Source: Solanum dulcamara
Lineage: Eukaryota; Streptophyta; Magnoliopsida; Solanales; Solanaceae
Length of the DNA stretch: 64,000 nucleotides
Assembly (NCBI RefSeq): GCF_947179165.1
Contig: NC_077237.1
Coordinates: forward strand, 61,487,523 to 61,551,522
Direction: 5' to 3'
The notes under the pieces are model-generated. The model had not been told where the DNA came from and did no database searches. It was given only the letters and a program-made list of their open reading frames with translations. Shown piece by piece: positions 11,538 to 20,956 of this stretch; position 1 is the stretch's first letter; each line of letters begins with the position of its first letter. The translations under genes were made by a program, and so were the position numbers.

Positions 11538-11935
11538 TCGTAGAATATGCTCATGTCATAGTCTTTTAGGAGTTCAAGCCACCTCCTTTGCCTAAGGTTT
11601 ATGTCCTTTTGACTAAACACATATTGTAAGCTTCTGTGGTCGGTAAACACATCAACATGCACCCTATAAAGATAGTGGCGCCAAATTTACAATGCAAACA
11701 CAACCACCGCAAGTTCAAGATCATGGGTTGGGTAGTTTATTTCATGCACTTTAAGTTGCCTAGAGGCATAGGCTATAACCTTACCATGTTACATCAAGAG
11801 ACAACCCAAACTAATACGTGAAGCTTCACAATAAAGAGCAAACCCATCTGAACCTTCAAGCAATGTCAAAATAGGAGTCGACGTAAGACAATCTTTCAAT
11901 ATTTGGAAGCTTTTCTCACATTCTTCCGGCCATTG
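11538..11935 (-). pseudogene. RNase H domain of the nested element
   Basis: The - strand shows HVDVFTDHRSLQYVFSQKDI and NLRQRRWLELLKDYDM (11540-11660). Upstream of these, frameshifted, are the IWRHYLY, LKVHE and YCDAS-type segments at about 11690-11900. The FTDHRSL catalytic aspartate is present. Several indels make it non-functional. It continues directly into the RT at 11948. Confidence 0.83.
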
Positions 11936-11947
11936 AAATTTTTCCTT

Positions 11948-12669
11948 CTATTGTGTCAACTTAGTTAAAGGCGAAGAAATAGATGAGAACCCTTCAACAA
12001 ACCTTCTGTAGTACCCGGCTAAACCGAAAAAGCTCCTAATATCTGAAGGAGATAATGGTCTAGGCCAATTTTTAACTGCCTCCATTTTCTTTGGATCTAC
12101 TTTAATCCCATCATCGGATACCACATGGCCAAGAAATGCAACCTCTCTTGGCCAAAATTTGCATTTACTAAATTTAGCAAATAGTTCCTTTTCCCTCAAT
12201 GTTTGCAACACAATCCTTAAGCGACCCATATTATCTTCCTCATTTCGAGAGTAAATCAAGATATCATCAATAAACACCACTACAAACATATCCAAATATG
12301 GCTTGAAAATGTGATTCATCAAATTTATGAATATAAAGGGAGCATTTGTCAACCCAAAAAACATTACTACAAATTCAAAATGACCATACCTTGTCCATAA
12401 GACTGTCTTGGGAATATCACACTCCTTTACCCTCAATTGATGATAACCAAAACGGAGGACAATCTTGGAAAAATAGCTTGCTCCTTGTAATTGATCAAAA
12501 AGTCATCTATCCTTGGGATTGGATATTTGTTCTTTATGGTGACCTTATTTAATTTTCGGTAGTCTATACACATTTGGAGTGACCCATATTTTTTCCTAAA
12601 AAATAACACAGGAGCACCCCATGGTGAAATACTTGGTCTTATAAAACCCTTATCTAATAAATCCTTCAA
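11948..12669 (-). pseudogene. Reverse transcriptase of the nested element, best-preserved RT in the window
   Basis: Two overlapping - strand frames cover the RT. The upstream one (12433-12669) has [40 protein letters not shown] and IPRIDDF. The downstream one (11948-12436) has [76 protein letters not shown] and [17 protein letters not shown]. The catalytic FIDD (12263-12274) is intact, unlike the other three RT copies here. A frameshift in the ID-DLFDQL region near 12500 joins the two frames. It copies element RNA into DNA; this copy is broken by that frameshift and lacks integrase. Confidence 0.92.
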
Positions 12670-12872
12670 TTATTCTTTCAACTCCTTAAGTTCTGCCAGA
12701 GCCATACAGTAAGGAGGAATAGAGATGGGTTGGGTATCAGGAATGAGATTTATGCCAAAGTCAATTTCTCTTTCAGGAGGAACACCGGGCAAGTCATCGA
12801 GAAATACGTCAGAGAACTCATTAACTATAGGGACCGACTCACGACAGGAGTTTTGGAATCAATGTCCCTAAC

Positions 12873-13320
12873 TCACATAATATGATAAATGCACCCTTTG
12901 GAAATCATTTTCTGGGCCTTAATACATGGGATGAATCGACCCTTAAAAACTGAATAATTACCCTTATATTCAAGGATAGGTTCATTAGGAAAGTGAAACT
13001 TAACCACACGAGTTCTACAACATATAGATGCATAAGCAGCATGTAACCAATCCATACCAAGAATCAAGTCGAAATAAGTCATATCAAGTTCAAAAAAGTC
13101 ACATGGAATAACTTTGTGCAAGACCCATACGGGATAATTTCTATAAGCTCTCTTGGCTAATACCAAACCACCAATGGGTGTTTAAACCGAGAAATGTTCT
13201 ATTAACACTTTGGGGCACACATCAAACCTCATAGCAATGTAAGGAGTAACAAAAGACAAGTTGGCACTCGTATCAAGTAATATATATACATCAAAGTTAA
13301 AGACTCATACCATACCCGTG
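12873..13320 (-). pseudogene. Aspartic protease of the nested element
   Basis: The - strand carries the retropepsin region. LLDTSANL is readable at about 13245-13280, with its active-site D-T-S intact, followed by VTPYIAMRFDV-like sequence. Then comes the frame AKRAYRNYPVWVLHKVIPCD, YFDLILGMDWLHAAYASICC and VVKFHFPNEP (12873-13166). An in-frame stop near 13182-13184 separates the halves. It would process the Gag-Pol polyprotein. Confidence 0.82.
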
Positions 13321-13382
13321 ACCAAATCAAGAGCCTCATCGACCTCTTGCCTAGCTTGAAGGGCATATAAGCGGTTATTACG

Positions 13383-14480
13383 TTGGCCACCCTTAAGTTG
13401 AGCTTGGGTGACTTGTTACAGTTGGCATCCTATAGGATGACCATATCCACCCTTGTTGGCTATAAGAGGGAACTTAGATCACTTATGTCCCATCTTTCCA
13501 CATCCATGGCAAGCACCCATTCCGATCAAGTACTTTTCTCAAAGATTCCTTTCACACTTTGCACATTATGGAGGAGAAGGGTTACTAGCATTTAAACCTC
13601 TTTCACCTTGAGGTTTAGGGTATGGCACCCTATCATTAGCAAACTTCTTCCCCAAGCTTTGTCCTTGATGAGAGCATCCACTACCTCCAATGGTCCTAGC
13701 ATTAGAGAACCTACCTTCATATCGGGCCCTCTTAGAATCCCTCATCCTCATCTCTTTGAGCTTTTCCCCTTTAATTTGTTTGGCAAAAGTCATAAGCTGA
13801 CATATGTCCATCTTCTTAAGAGGTATAGCAGTGCGACATTTATTAGCAACTAAGTTAGACACCCCCGATATGAATGTATTCATTTAGGAACGTGGATCGA
13901 CAACCATTGTAGGAGCATACTTGGATAGCTTAGTGAACTTGAGGGCATAGTCCCTCATCCCCATGTTACCTTGTCGAAGATTTATAAACAATAAAACTTT
14001 AGCCTCCCTTAACTCAAGAGGGAAAAAGTGATCAAGGAAAGAAAGTTTGAAAGCTTCCCATTCGACAAGGCCTTCATCCTCCCTCTCAAACTTCCATTGA
14101 GTGTACCATAGTTGAGCAACACCTTTATGTTGGTAAGCCGCCAGCTCCACTTTTTCTTTCGAAGTCACTCCCATAATACTCACTATTTTGTAGGCCTCAT
14201 CAATGAACTCTTGCAGATCCTATCGACCTTTGAGCCATTGAATTTTGGAGAATTCATTCATGTAAAGTCCCTAACTCTTGAGGCTAGAGTAGGAACGTTA
14301 GGAGGAGCCATGACACCTTGGTTGTTCACTGCTCTGTCTAGTATAGTGATAGTGGTTTGGACCTCTATATTAGTCAGTTGGTCCAGTAGAGGACCATTGT
14401 CTTGAGGAGCCGGGGGAGCTTGGGCTTCATTAATATTCTCTCCCCTTAGAAATGGTGGTCTTCTTGGAGTAATTTTTTTG
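13383..14480 (-). pseudogene. Gag of the nested element
   Basis: Two long - strand frames cover the capsid. 13884-14183 includes MSIMGVTSKEKVELAAYQHK, GVAQLWYTQWKFER, LSFLDHFFPLELREAKVL and MGMRDYALKFTKLSKYAP. 13566-13883 includes FISGVSNLVANKCRTAIPL and QLMTFAKQIKGEKLKEMRMR. Zinc-knuckle remnants follow at 13440-13560 (CHGCGKMGHK-like, frameshifted). A stop at the junction (13881-13883) and others upstream break the gene. The start region near 14465-14480 lies just after the PBS leader. Confidence 0.85.
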
Positions 14481-14677
14481 AAAATTGCAAAGAAAGACTA
14501 TTAAGGAGAAGAAGTAATAATGTAAACTCTAAAGCACGACATGGATCATTAAAGAAGTGAGAATTCCTAAAATGCCTCATAGCCTCCTACTCATAAGTGT
14601 GGCACGCTTCACACCAATGAATAAGACTCTACTTAACACGTCATGTTGGACATCCTAGGATACTTAGAAAACCTTAT

Positions 14678-14693
14678 GCTCTGATGCCAAGTT
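14678..14693 (-). other. Primer-binding site of the nested element
   Basis: On the - strand TGGCATCAGAGC (14678-14689) lies three to four bases from the LTR end. It is close to the initiator-Met tRNA complement TGGTATCAGAGC, with one difference. It confirms the orientation and that 14694-16450 is the 5' LTR. Confidence 0.85.
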
Positions 14694-16450
14694 TGTCATG
14701 ACCCGACCTAGGTCCTAGTCATAATACAGTGATCAAAACCCTGGATGGCTCCAACCAAGCCTTTTGTACATATTATAAGCATATATAAGGTAAAATATAA
14801 AAGTGGAATAATCATAAGAGAGTCTAAGCTATGTATAGAAATCTAAAAAAAGCATTTAAAGCATAGGTCAAGTCATAACATACTTAAGAAATCATACATA
14901 TGTGGGATACGAACCATAACAGATAATAAGACTATGCGATCTATAAAATGGAATTCGATGATACCCACATCGAGAAATATGAGGCTATTTTGCCAAGGTA
15001 GACTCCTAATCATGAACATGAGCTATTTGTGGATCCACTAGCTAGGCCATCAAGGAAACCTATAGTGGCACGTAGTTTATGGGACATTAGGCTTCTACTA
15101 AGGCTTTTGGTAGGGATCCCACCTCAAGTCCTCTCGGTGCTAAGTCAAATCCCATGGAATACATACATAATATAAGATCATAATATCATATATTAAAGTC
15201 ATGTTCATAGTCGTAGAGTAGCTCATTTTCATAACATACTTGTAATGTGAGAATTGTCCTTTCGTCATTACAATCATTTCTGCATAATTCATATCAATAG
15301 GCCTTAGGTCACCACATAGGATCCTAAGTCTCCTTACTTCATAACTTGCATCAAAATTCATACCTTGAAACATACTTAGAATTCATGATCATCATGGGAA
15401 CACATAGTCATAATTCATACTTTGAAAATTCTTGACCATAGCTTGAACTTGAAATTAGGGCATGACATGAATGCATGACCAAATGACTTAAAAATCAAGA
15501 AATAAGCTTGAAGATATGCATGATTATTAACTTTATATCAGCCCATACATAATTCCTATAGATCATATCATTTGGAAGTATAATTGAAAATACTCATATT
15601 TTACATCATGAAGCCTAGAAATCAAAATAGGAGAATTCATGGAAAAACTCTTCAATTTAATTTAATAGCCATCAATTTATATCAAAATATCCTAATGAAC
15701 ATACTTTAAATCAACATTCATGCAATTGGAATAGAGATCACAAAATCCATAAAATGTCATACTTTAATTTGATAGAAAACTTGAGAAATTGAGTGGGCTT
15801 CATGGAAGAAAGAATCCATGAATCAGTACCCATATACAAAAATTAATTGGGAAGTACTTGAGAGTTTTGATAGAGAAATTGAGTGAATTTGCTTGAAGTT
15901 TTCAATGGAAACCCTTGAGATCCTTTTTGTAGAGAGAGAAATATTTGATAGATGAATTGTAGAAGAATGAATTAAATTAAAGGTTTAGCTAGATTTATAG
16001 AGTTGAATTAGGTCCTAAAAATATCTAGGTTAATTAACTAATAATTTGGAAAAAGTCTAAAACACCCTTAAAAAAACTTAATTTCGGCCAGGAAACCTTT
16101 CCAAGTTCGCGCGTCGCGGATCTGCCGTGGTCTACTTGGCCGATAAACTGTCCCAGGTCCGCAACACGGTCCTGTCACGGACTACTCTGTCTTGTGTGGA
16201 TGCCCAAGTCCGCGATGCGGTCCTGTCGCGGACCATACTATTTTGTGGTTTCTTCAAAAATCTTTCTTCGTTCAATGGGTCCTAAATATCCACCGAGACC
16301 ATTTTTATAGGTTTTGACCCCTTGATCAATATTTCGAATTCGGATTTTTCAAAAAGATTAAGGATAATACGTTACATGAGAGGACTATTTCCAAGACATT
16401 TTTAAGGTATATATATATTATTTATTTTTAAATTTCTAAGGGATGTTACA
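14694..16450 (-). repeat. 5' LTR of the nested element
   Basis: It starts with TGTAACATCCC at 16450 (- strand) and ends CATGACA at 14694, giving 1,757 bp. Compared with the partner LTR it lacks about 400 bp between aatctaaaaaaag and gcatttaaagcatagg (near 14850). A CpG-rich 51-bp minisatellite lies at 16101-16253. The same family occurs at 32011-33338 and 33339-35323. Confidence 0.88.
16101..16253. repeat. CpG-rich 51-bp minisatellite, three copies, with hairpin
   Basis: Units start at 16101 (ccaagttcgcgcg), 16152 (cccaggtccgcaa) and 16203 (cccaagtccgcga), exactly 51 bp apart. In the third unit GTCCGCGA (16208-16215) and TCGCGGAC (16226-16233) form a perfect 8-bp inverted repeat with a 10-base loop. 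The first two units carry mutated versions. Confidence 0.88.
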
Positions 16451-16455
16451 GGAAG
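16451..16455. repeat. Target-site duplication GGAAG, right copy
   Basis: This is identical to 10385-10389 on the other side of the nested element. The next bases (tcatttc) continue the interrupted integrase frame. Confidence 0.92.
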
Positions 16456-17286
16456 TCATTTCAAAGGATTCCTAGTACAAAGGTTAAGCTAAGTACCGCT
16501 TTCCATTCTCAAACCGATGGTCAATTTTAAAGAACAATCCAAACTTTAAATGCTATGTTGATGGTGTGTGTGATTGATTTAAAAGAAAGTTGGGATGAGA
16601 ATTTCCATTAATTGAGTTTGCCTACAATAATATTTATCACTCTAGCATCCAAATGGCTCCTTTTGAAGCAATGTATGGGAAAAGATGTAGGTCCCCGGTG
16701 GGATAATTTGAAGTAGGTGAGATAGACTTGATTGGTCCCAATTTAGTGATAGATGCCATGGAAAAGGTGTGACTCATAAGGGAGATATTGAATATGGCTT
16801 CAAAGTTGTCAAAAGTCCTATTCGAATGTTAGGAAAAGGGAGCTTGAATTTGAGGTGGATGATTGAGTTTATTTGAAGGTTTCATCTATAATGGGTGTAA
16901 TATGTTTTGGTAAGAAAGGTAAATTGACTCCAATATATGTTTGACCTTATAAGATATTGAGGCATATTGGCAAGGTGGCTTATGAGTTAGATTTACCATT
17001 TGAGTTATCTATGGTTCACTCGGTGTTTCATATATCTATGTTGTAAAAGTTTGTGGGTAATATGAATTCCATTGTACCATTAGAAGATGTGATTGTTGAG
17101 GATAATTTGACTTATGAGGAGGTTTCAGTGGAAATCTTAGACCAGCAAGTAAAGAAGCTAAGAAACAAAGAGGTTGTGTACGTCAAAGTATTGTAGAGAA
17201 ATCATCAAGTAGAGAGTGCTACTTGGGAAGTGGAGGCGGATCTGATAAAACAATACCCATACCTCTTTCTTTCTACTCAAGCCTAA
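16456..17286 (+). pseudogene. Integrase C-terminal part and chromodomain of the split chromovirus
   Basis: This continues the integrase cut at 10389. KVKLSTAFHSQTDGQF is followed by TAA at 16528-16530, where relatives have the catalytic glutamate codon GAA, so the DDE triad is lost by a nonsense change. Later segments show [28 protein letters not shown]-like and ISPMKGVMRFGKKGKL-like regions with frameshifts. The end is a chromodomain (about 17089-17286; EDNLTYEEVSVEILDQQVKK, then a TAG at 17194-17196, RNHQVESATWEVEADL), stopping at 17284-17286. Chromodomains steer chromovirus integration to heterochromatin, which fits the nesting seen here. Confidence 0.85.
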
Positions 17287-17533
17287 TGTGTTAAGTTGTT
17301 ATTATTCTAATTGATTGAACTCCTACGTATTCAGTTCCTCCTATTTCATTCATATGCATACATATTCATAAAGTTTGAATTTTTTGTCATGTTTTATGTT
17401 TAGTTTGAAAATCTCATGTTCTATGCATTTTAAAGTGTCATTGTATTCATGTTGGGTTGCTAGTTCTCTTTCTGTGTCTTTCCTATGCTAGTTGAATATC
17501 ATTCGAGGAAGAATGTTCTCAAGGGGGAGATAA
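17287..17533 (+). other. 3' non-coding tail and polypurine tract of the chromovirus
   Basis: No coding sequence is seen. The tail ends in the purine run aagggggaga (17521-17530), three bases before the LTR start. It strongly resembles positions 1-139. Confidence 0.75.
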
Positions 17534-19653
17534 TGTAAGACCCCAAAAGTCAGAAAAAAAAAGAAATTTTGCAAAATTTTACTATCTCTAAGTCAACAAC
17601 TCCTTAGATCACTTGCATTCACTTCTACGACTCGTCCTTACAAGTTGTTGAGTGATATTTTGAGCTTGTTCAGGACGATGCCCAGAAGAAGTCCTACAAC
17701 TTAACAGGATGAGTTGTAATCCTGTTGAGGAGTCATAAGGATGACTCGTAACAAAACTTCAGAGGGCTTAAATTTGCAGATTTTTAGACATGCAAGATGA
17801 GTTGGGTAGACTACCCATAATCATGATAAAGATAAATAGAAATGACTCATAGATGCAATATCAGAGGCACTCAAATCTCAGGAAATTCAAGACCCTGCAT
17901 GAAGACTCAAGTATATAATTTGTAGACTTAAGGAGGAGTCGTAGAACTCAATCTGTAGTCCAAGTTCAGTTATAATAAAGGGTATTCATGTCTTTTCCCA
18001 AGTTTGGTTCAATGAACCTAGATACTATTATGTCAAGTTCAAGCCTATAACTACCCAACCCATTAAAATTCCCCCTATTCAAATTCATTATTCTAAAAAT
18101 CTCCAAGGCAAGATCAATTAAATTCCATCAAAGGTTCTCTCAAGCCCTTCTACAAATTTCAAGCAAGGTTTTAAATTTCATCAAGGTTCTTCTTCAATTT
18201 TGAGTTTCTTTCACCAATGTATGTGGAGATTGATTCATGGGTTCCTTTCACCAATGGATACCCAATTGTTTCTTCAAAGATCTCCTAAATTTTCATTGGT
18301 TTCTAACCCTAGTTATGATAAACTGCATTGACGTGTTTCAATTTCATTTAATGTTATCAATGATCACTCTAAGCATTTCTTTATCTTAATTGCATGATAT
18401 CAAGTTGAATAATGAATGCCCATGCATTAAGCTATTTCAATCATTTTAATGAAGTTCAAAGTTGAGTTATATGAAAGTTTATTTATGAAGTTCTATGATT
18501 TTCAAAGAAAAGCTTTTATGATTGAATTTAAGATGTATAATGGAATGATGAAAGTTATAATGATGATGTATGATGATTCAAAAAAGTTATCATGGTGTAA
18601 TAAGTACAATTCTCACACAATCATGTTTAGATGGTGATAAGGAAAATTCTCACCAAAGTTATGGATTCCTACTAATCCCTAAAGTTAATGATCTACTCTT
18701 ATGATTATTTCCATGATGAAGTTAATGATGATGTTTCTATATTTTAATGAATTTTGTTCGGATATTGACTAAGCACTGAGAGGACTTCAAGGTGGGTTTC
18801 GGTCCAGTAACGTATTTAGTTACCGAAGGGAATCCTAGGTCCCAAACTATGATTCCCCTATTGGTTGCCTTTGTGGCCTAACTAGTGGATCCACATATAA
18901 CTCACAAAGTTAAAGTTGTTTTCATGGAGTCTACCTTGGTAAGTTGCCTCCTTCTTCTCGATGTGAGAGTTACATATAATTCCATGTTATAGATCGTGTG
19001 GTCTTAAAATGTCGGTTAATGGTCTTATCCCACACTAAAGTTATATGCAAATATTAAACGTTTACTATGAAGTTTTATGATGCATGGACTATAATTTTTC
19101 ATGATATTTCAAATGCTTTAAAGTTAGGTTATGCTAATTATGATTGGTCATGCATCCTATGCCATATTGTTCATGTCCTATTACTTGTTCATGCATACCT
19201 CACAAACTTAGTATATTTTATGTACTAACGCATATTTTGTCTACATTATCTCATAATGTAGGGACGGACGACGTTCATCCTATTTGTGGCTAGAGTTGAA
19301 TAACATTCACAAGTTGTCATTGGTGAGTCCTCACTTACTGAGGACGTGACTTCTTTTATGTTGATCACTTTGACTTTTCTCTTATGATTTGGGTGAGCTA
19401 GGAGTTTGTCCTAAATCCCCGATCAAGTATAGACTTAGAGGCATGTTGAGAAAGTTGTAAGCGTTGTAGTCTATTTTGGACATTGAGTTGAGTATTTTTT
19501 CTTCCTTTGACTTTCATTGTTGAGGTCTTTCTTCCTCTTCCTTTCATTATATCTTTTACCTTATTTATGCGATGTAAGATAAGATTTCTTGGTTGGATCC
19601 TTCAATTTCCCGATTGTTGTGTTATGTCTAGGTCTTAGGCTCGGATCATGACA
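17534..19653 (+). repeat. 3' LTR of the split chromovirus
   Basis: It begins TGTAAGACCCC at 17534 and ends GGATCATGACA at 19653 (2,120 bp). A palindromic zone of gactcgt / acaagtc motifs lies at about 17600-17950. Sequence beyond 19653 is not a primer-binding site, so this is a right-hand LTR. The expected partner 5' LTR is not in the window. Confidence 0.83.
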
Positions 19654-20133
19654 ATTGTACATGCATATTCTCACATACTTAGTGCATTACATGTACTAAT
19701 GAATACTTTTTGCCTACATTGTATCATAATGTAGGGTTTGGAAATCATGTTCATCCTCCTCATGCTAGTGGCTAGAGATTTTTATTACCTTCTTATTTGT
19801 GAGTCCTCACAGTTCGAGAATATGACATTTATTTTGTGTTGGAAAGATGCACTTCATTACTCTTATATTGTCTATTGGGTTAGCTGAGAGATTGTCTCAC
19901 TCTTCTATCGAGTATTAGAGGCATGTTAGAGATTCATTTGAGTCTATGTTGTCTCTTATTCTGCATTTGAGACTTATGTTCCATTTGATATTTTGCTTCC
20001 ATGTTTATGATTCTTGCCTATTTACTTCATGTATCTTATGTATGCTCATGAATGCTATGCTAAATGGCTTGGTCAGAGTCCTTTGGGATTCTAATTGTCA
20101 TTTTATGGCTAGGCCCTAGGGCGGGTAATGATA
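19654..20133 (+). repeat. Right part of an older + strand LTR
   Basis: It begins in mid-LTR (attgtacatgcatattctcac, cataatgtagggtttgg, gctagtggctagag) and ends gggcgggtaatgata, a decayed GGTCGTGACA end. It is followed by internal pol sequence. Its missing left portion may be 7744-8496, with the chromovirus 8497-19653 inserted between. Confidence 0.6.
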
Positions 20134-20711
20134 TTTAAGGTTGGAGACATAATTTTGATATAGCTCGAGTTGGTTTGTGAAGCTATGGAAAAGGTTTGGC
20201 TTATTAGAGTAGTTTGAGAATTCCCAAAGTCGACAAAAATCCAATTCGGATGTGAGAACAAGAGATCCTAAGTTTGAAGTTGATGATTGGGTTTAACTTA
20301 AAATTCTCACCAATAAAGGGTGTGATGCACTTTGGTGAAAAATAAAAGATTAATCCCAATTATGTAATCCCATATCATATTTTTTGAGGAATTTTAGTAT
20401 GGTGTTTTTTGAGTTGTATTTGCCTTCAGAATTGGCATCAGTGCATCCGGTGTGTCATGTCTCCTTGTTAAAGAGGTGTATTGGTGATCCTACTTCTATT
20501 TTCTATTGATGAATATTTTTGTGAAATAAATCCTATCATATGAAGAGTTTTAGTTGAGATTTTAGATAGTCAAGTACAAAAGTTGAGAAATAAGGAAGTT
20601 CCTTTCGTCGAAGTTCTTTAGAGGAATCAAATAGTTGAGGGTGCTACATGGCAGGCCGAAACTAATATTATGTCTCATTATCCTCATCACTTTCCCTCTA
20701 CTTCAGCTTAG
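20134..20711 (+). pseudogene. Badly decayed integrase tail and chromodomain
   Basis: In shifting frames the sequence keeps landmarks of the chromovirus integrase C-terminus: GPELV.EAMEKVWLIR near 20170-20210, HPVCHVSLLKRC-like near 20440-20480, and a chromodomain at 20530-20711. The chromodomain is readable as SYEEF, ILDSQVQKLRNKEVPFVEVL, a stop in place of tryptophan, RNQIVEGATWQAETNIMSHYP-like blocks and a final TAG at 20709-20711. Many stops and indels make it much older than 16456-17286. Between the preceding LTR end and this point almost the whole internal region is deleted. Confidence 0.7.
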
Positions 20712-20944
20712 ATTGAAGTATTAGTTCCTCGTGCTTACTCTTTCAGATTCATATGTTTCATTCATTCTCATGTTTCCATATGAATAAATGTTCATGAAAT
20801 CAATTTTTAAGTCTTGTTTTAGCTTAAGGTTGATTACTCTTAGTCTTTATGATTTTTTATTTGTTTAGCATTCCCATTGGGTTTTTATATCTCTTTCCTA
20901 CTCTATTATGTTAGCTTGAGTCCTATTTAAGAATGAATGTTCCC

Positions 20945-20953
20945 AAGGGGGGA
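20945..20953 (+). other. Polypurine tract
   Basis: aagggggga immediately precedes the LTR start at 20957, in the same context as 127 and 17521. Confidence 0.7.
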
Positions 20954-20956
20954 TAT

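Larger units (their letters stand above)
10390..16450 (-). mobile_element. Complete nested Ty3/gypsy retrotransposon, - strand (TGTAACATCCC LTR family)
   Basis: Both ends are LTRs in the same - orientation (10390-11377 and 14694-16450), and they are flanked by the 5-bp repeat GGAAG. On the - strand the order is LTR, PBS, gag, protease, RT, RNase H, a short inverted integrase piece, then the 3' LTR. Most of integrase and part of the 3' LTR have been lost, and a roughly 160-bp integrase segment is in the opposite orientation. At 6,061 bp it is somewhat short for a plant chromovirus because of these deletions. Its insertion destroyed the integrase of the surrounding element. Confidence 0.9.
8497..19653 (+). 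mobile_element. Ty3/gypsy chromovirus, 5'-deleted and split by a nested element
   Basis: The + strand order is RT (8516), RNase H (9183), integrase (9588-10389), [nested element 10390-16450], integrase remainder, chromodomain (to 17286), polypurine tract (17521-17530) and 3' LTR (17534-19653). The 5' LTR, gag and protease are absent: pol begins directly after an LTR piece near 8497-8516. The integrase reading resumes exactly across the nested insertion, which shows that these are parts of one element. All genes are interrupted. Confidence 0.82.

Noticed and set aside
764..14480. Endogenous pararetrovirus origin for the RT/RNase H sequences
   Set aside because: The elements have LTRs, tRNA-Met primer sites, integrase and chromodomains in gypsy order, and no movement or coat protein region was seen.
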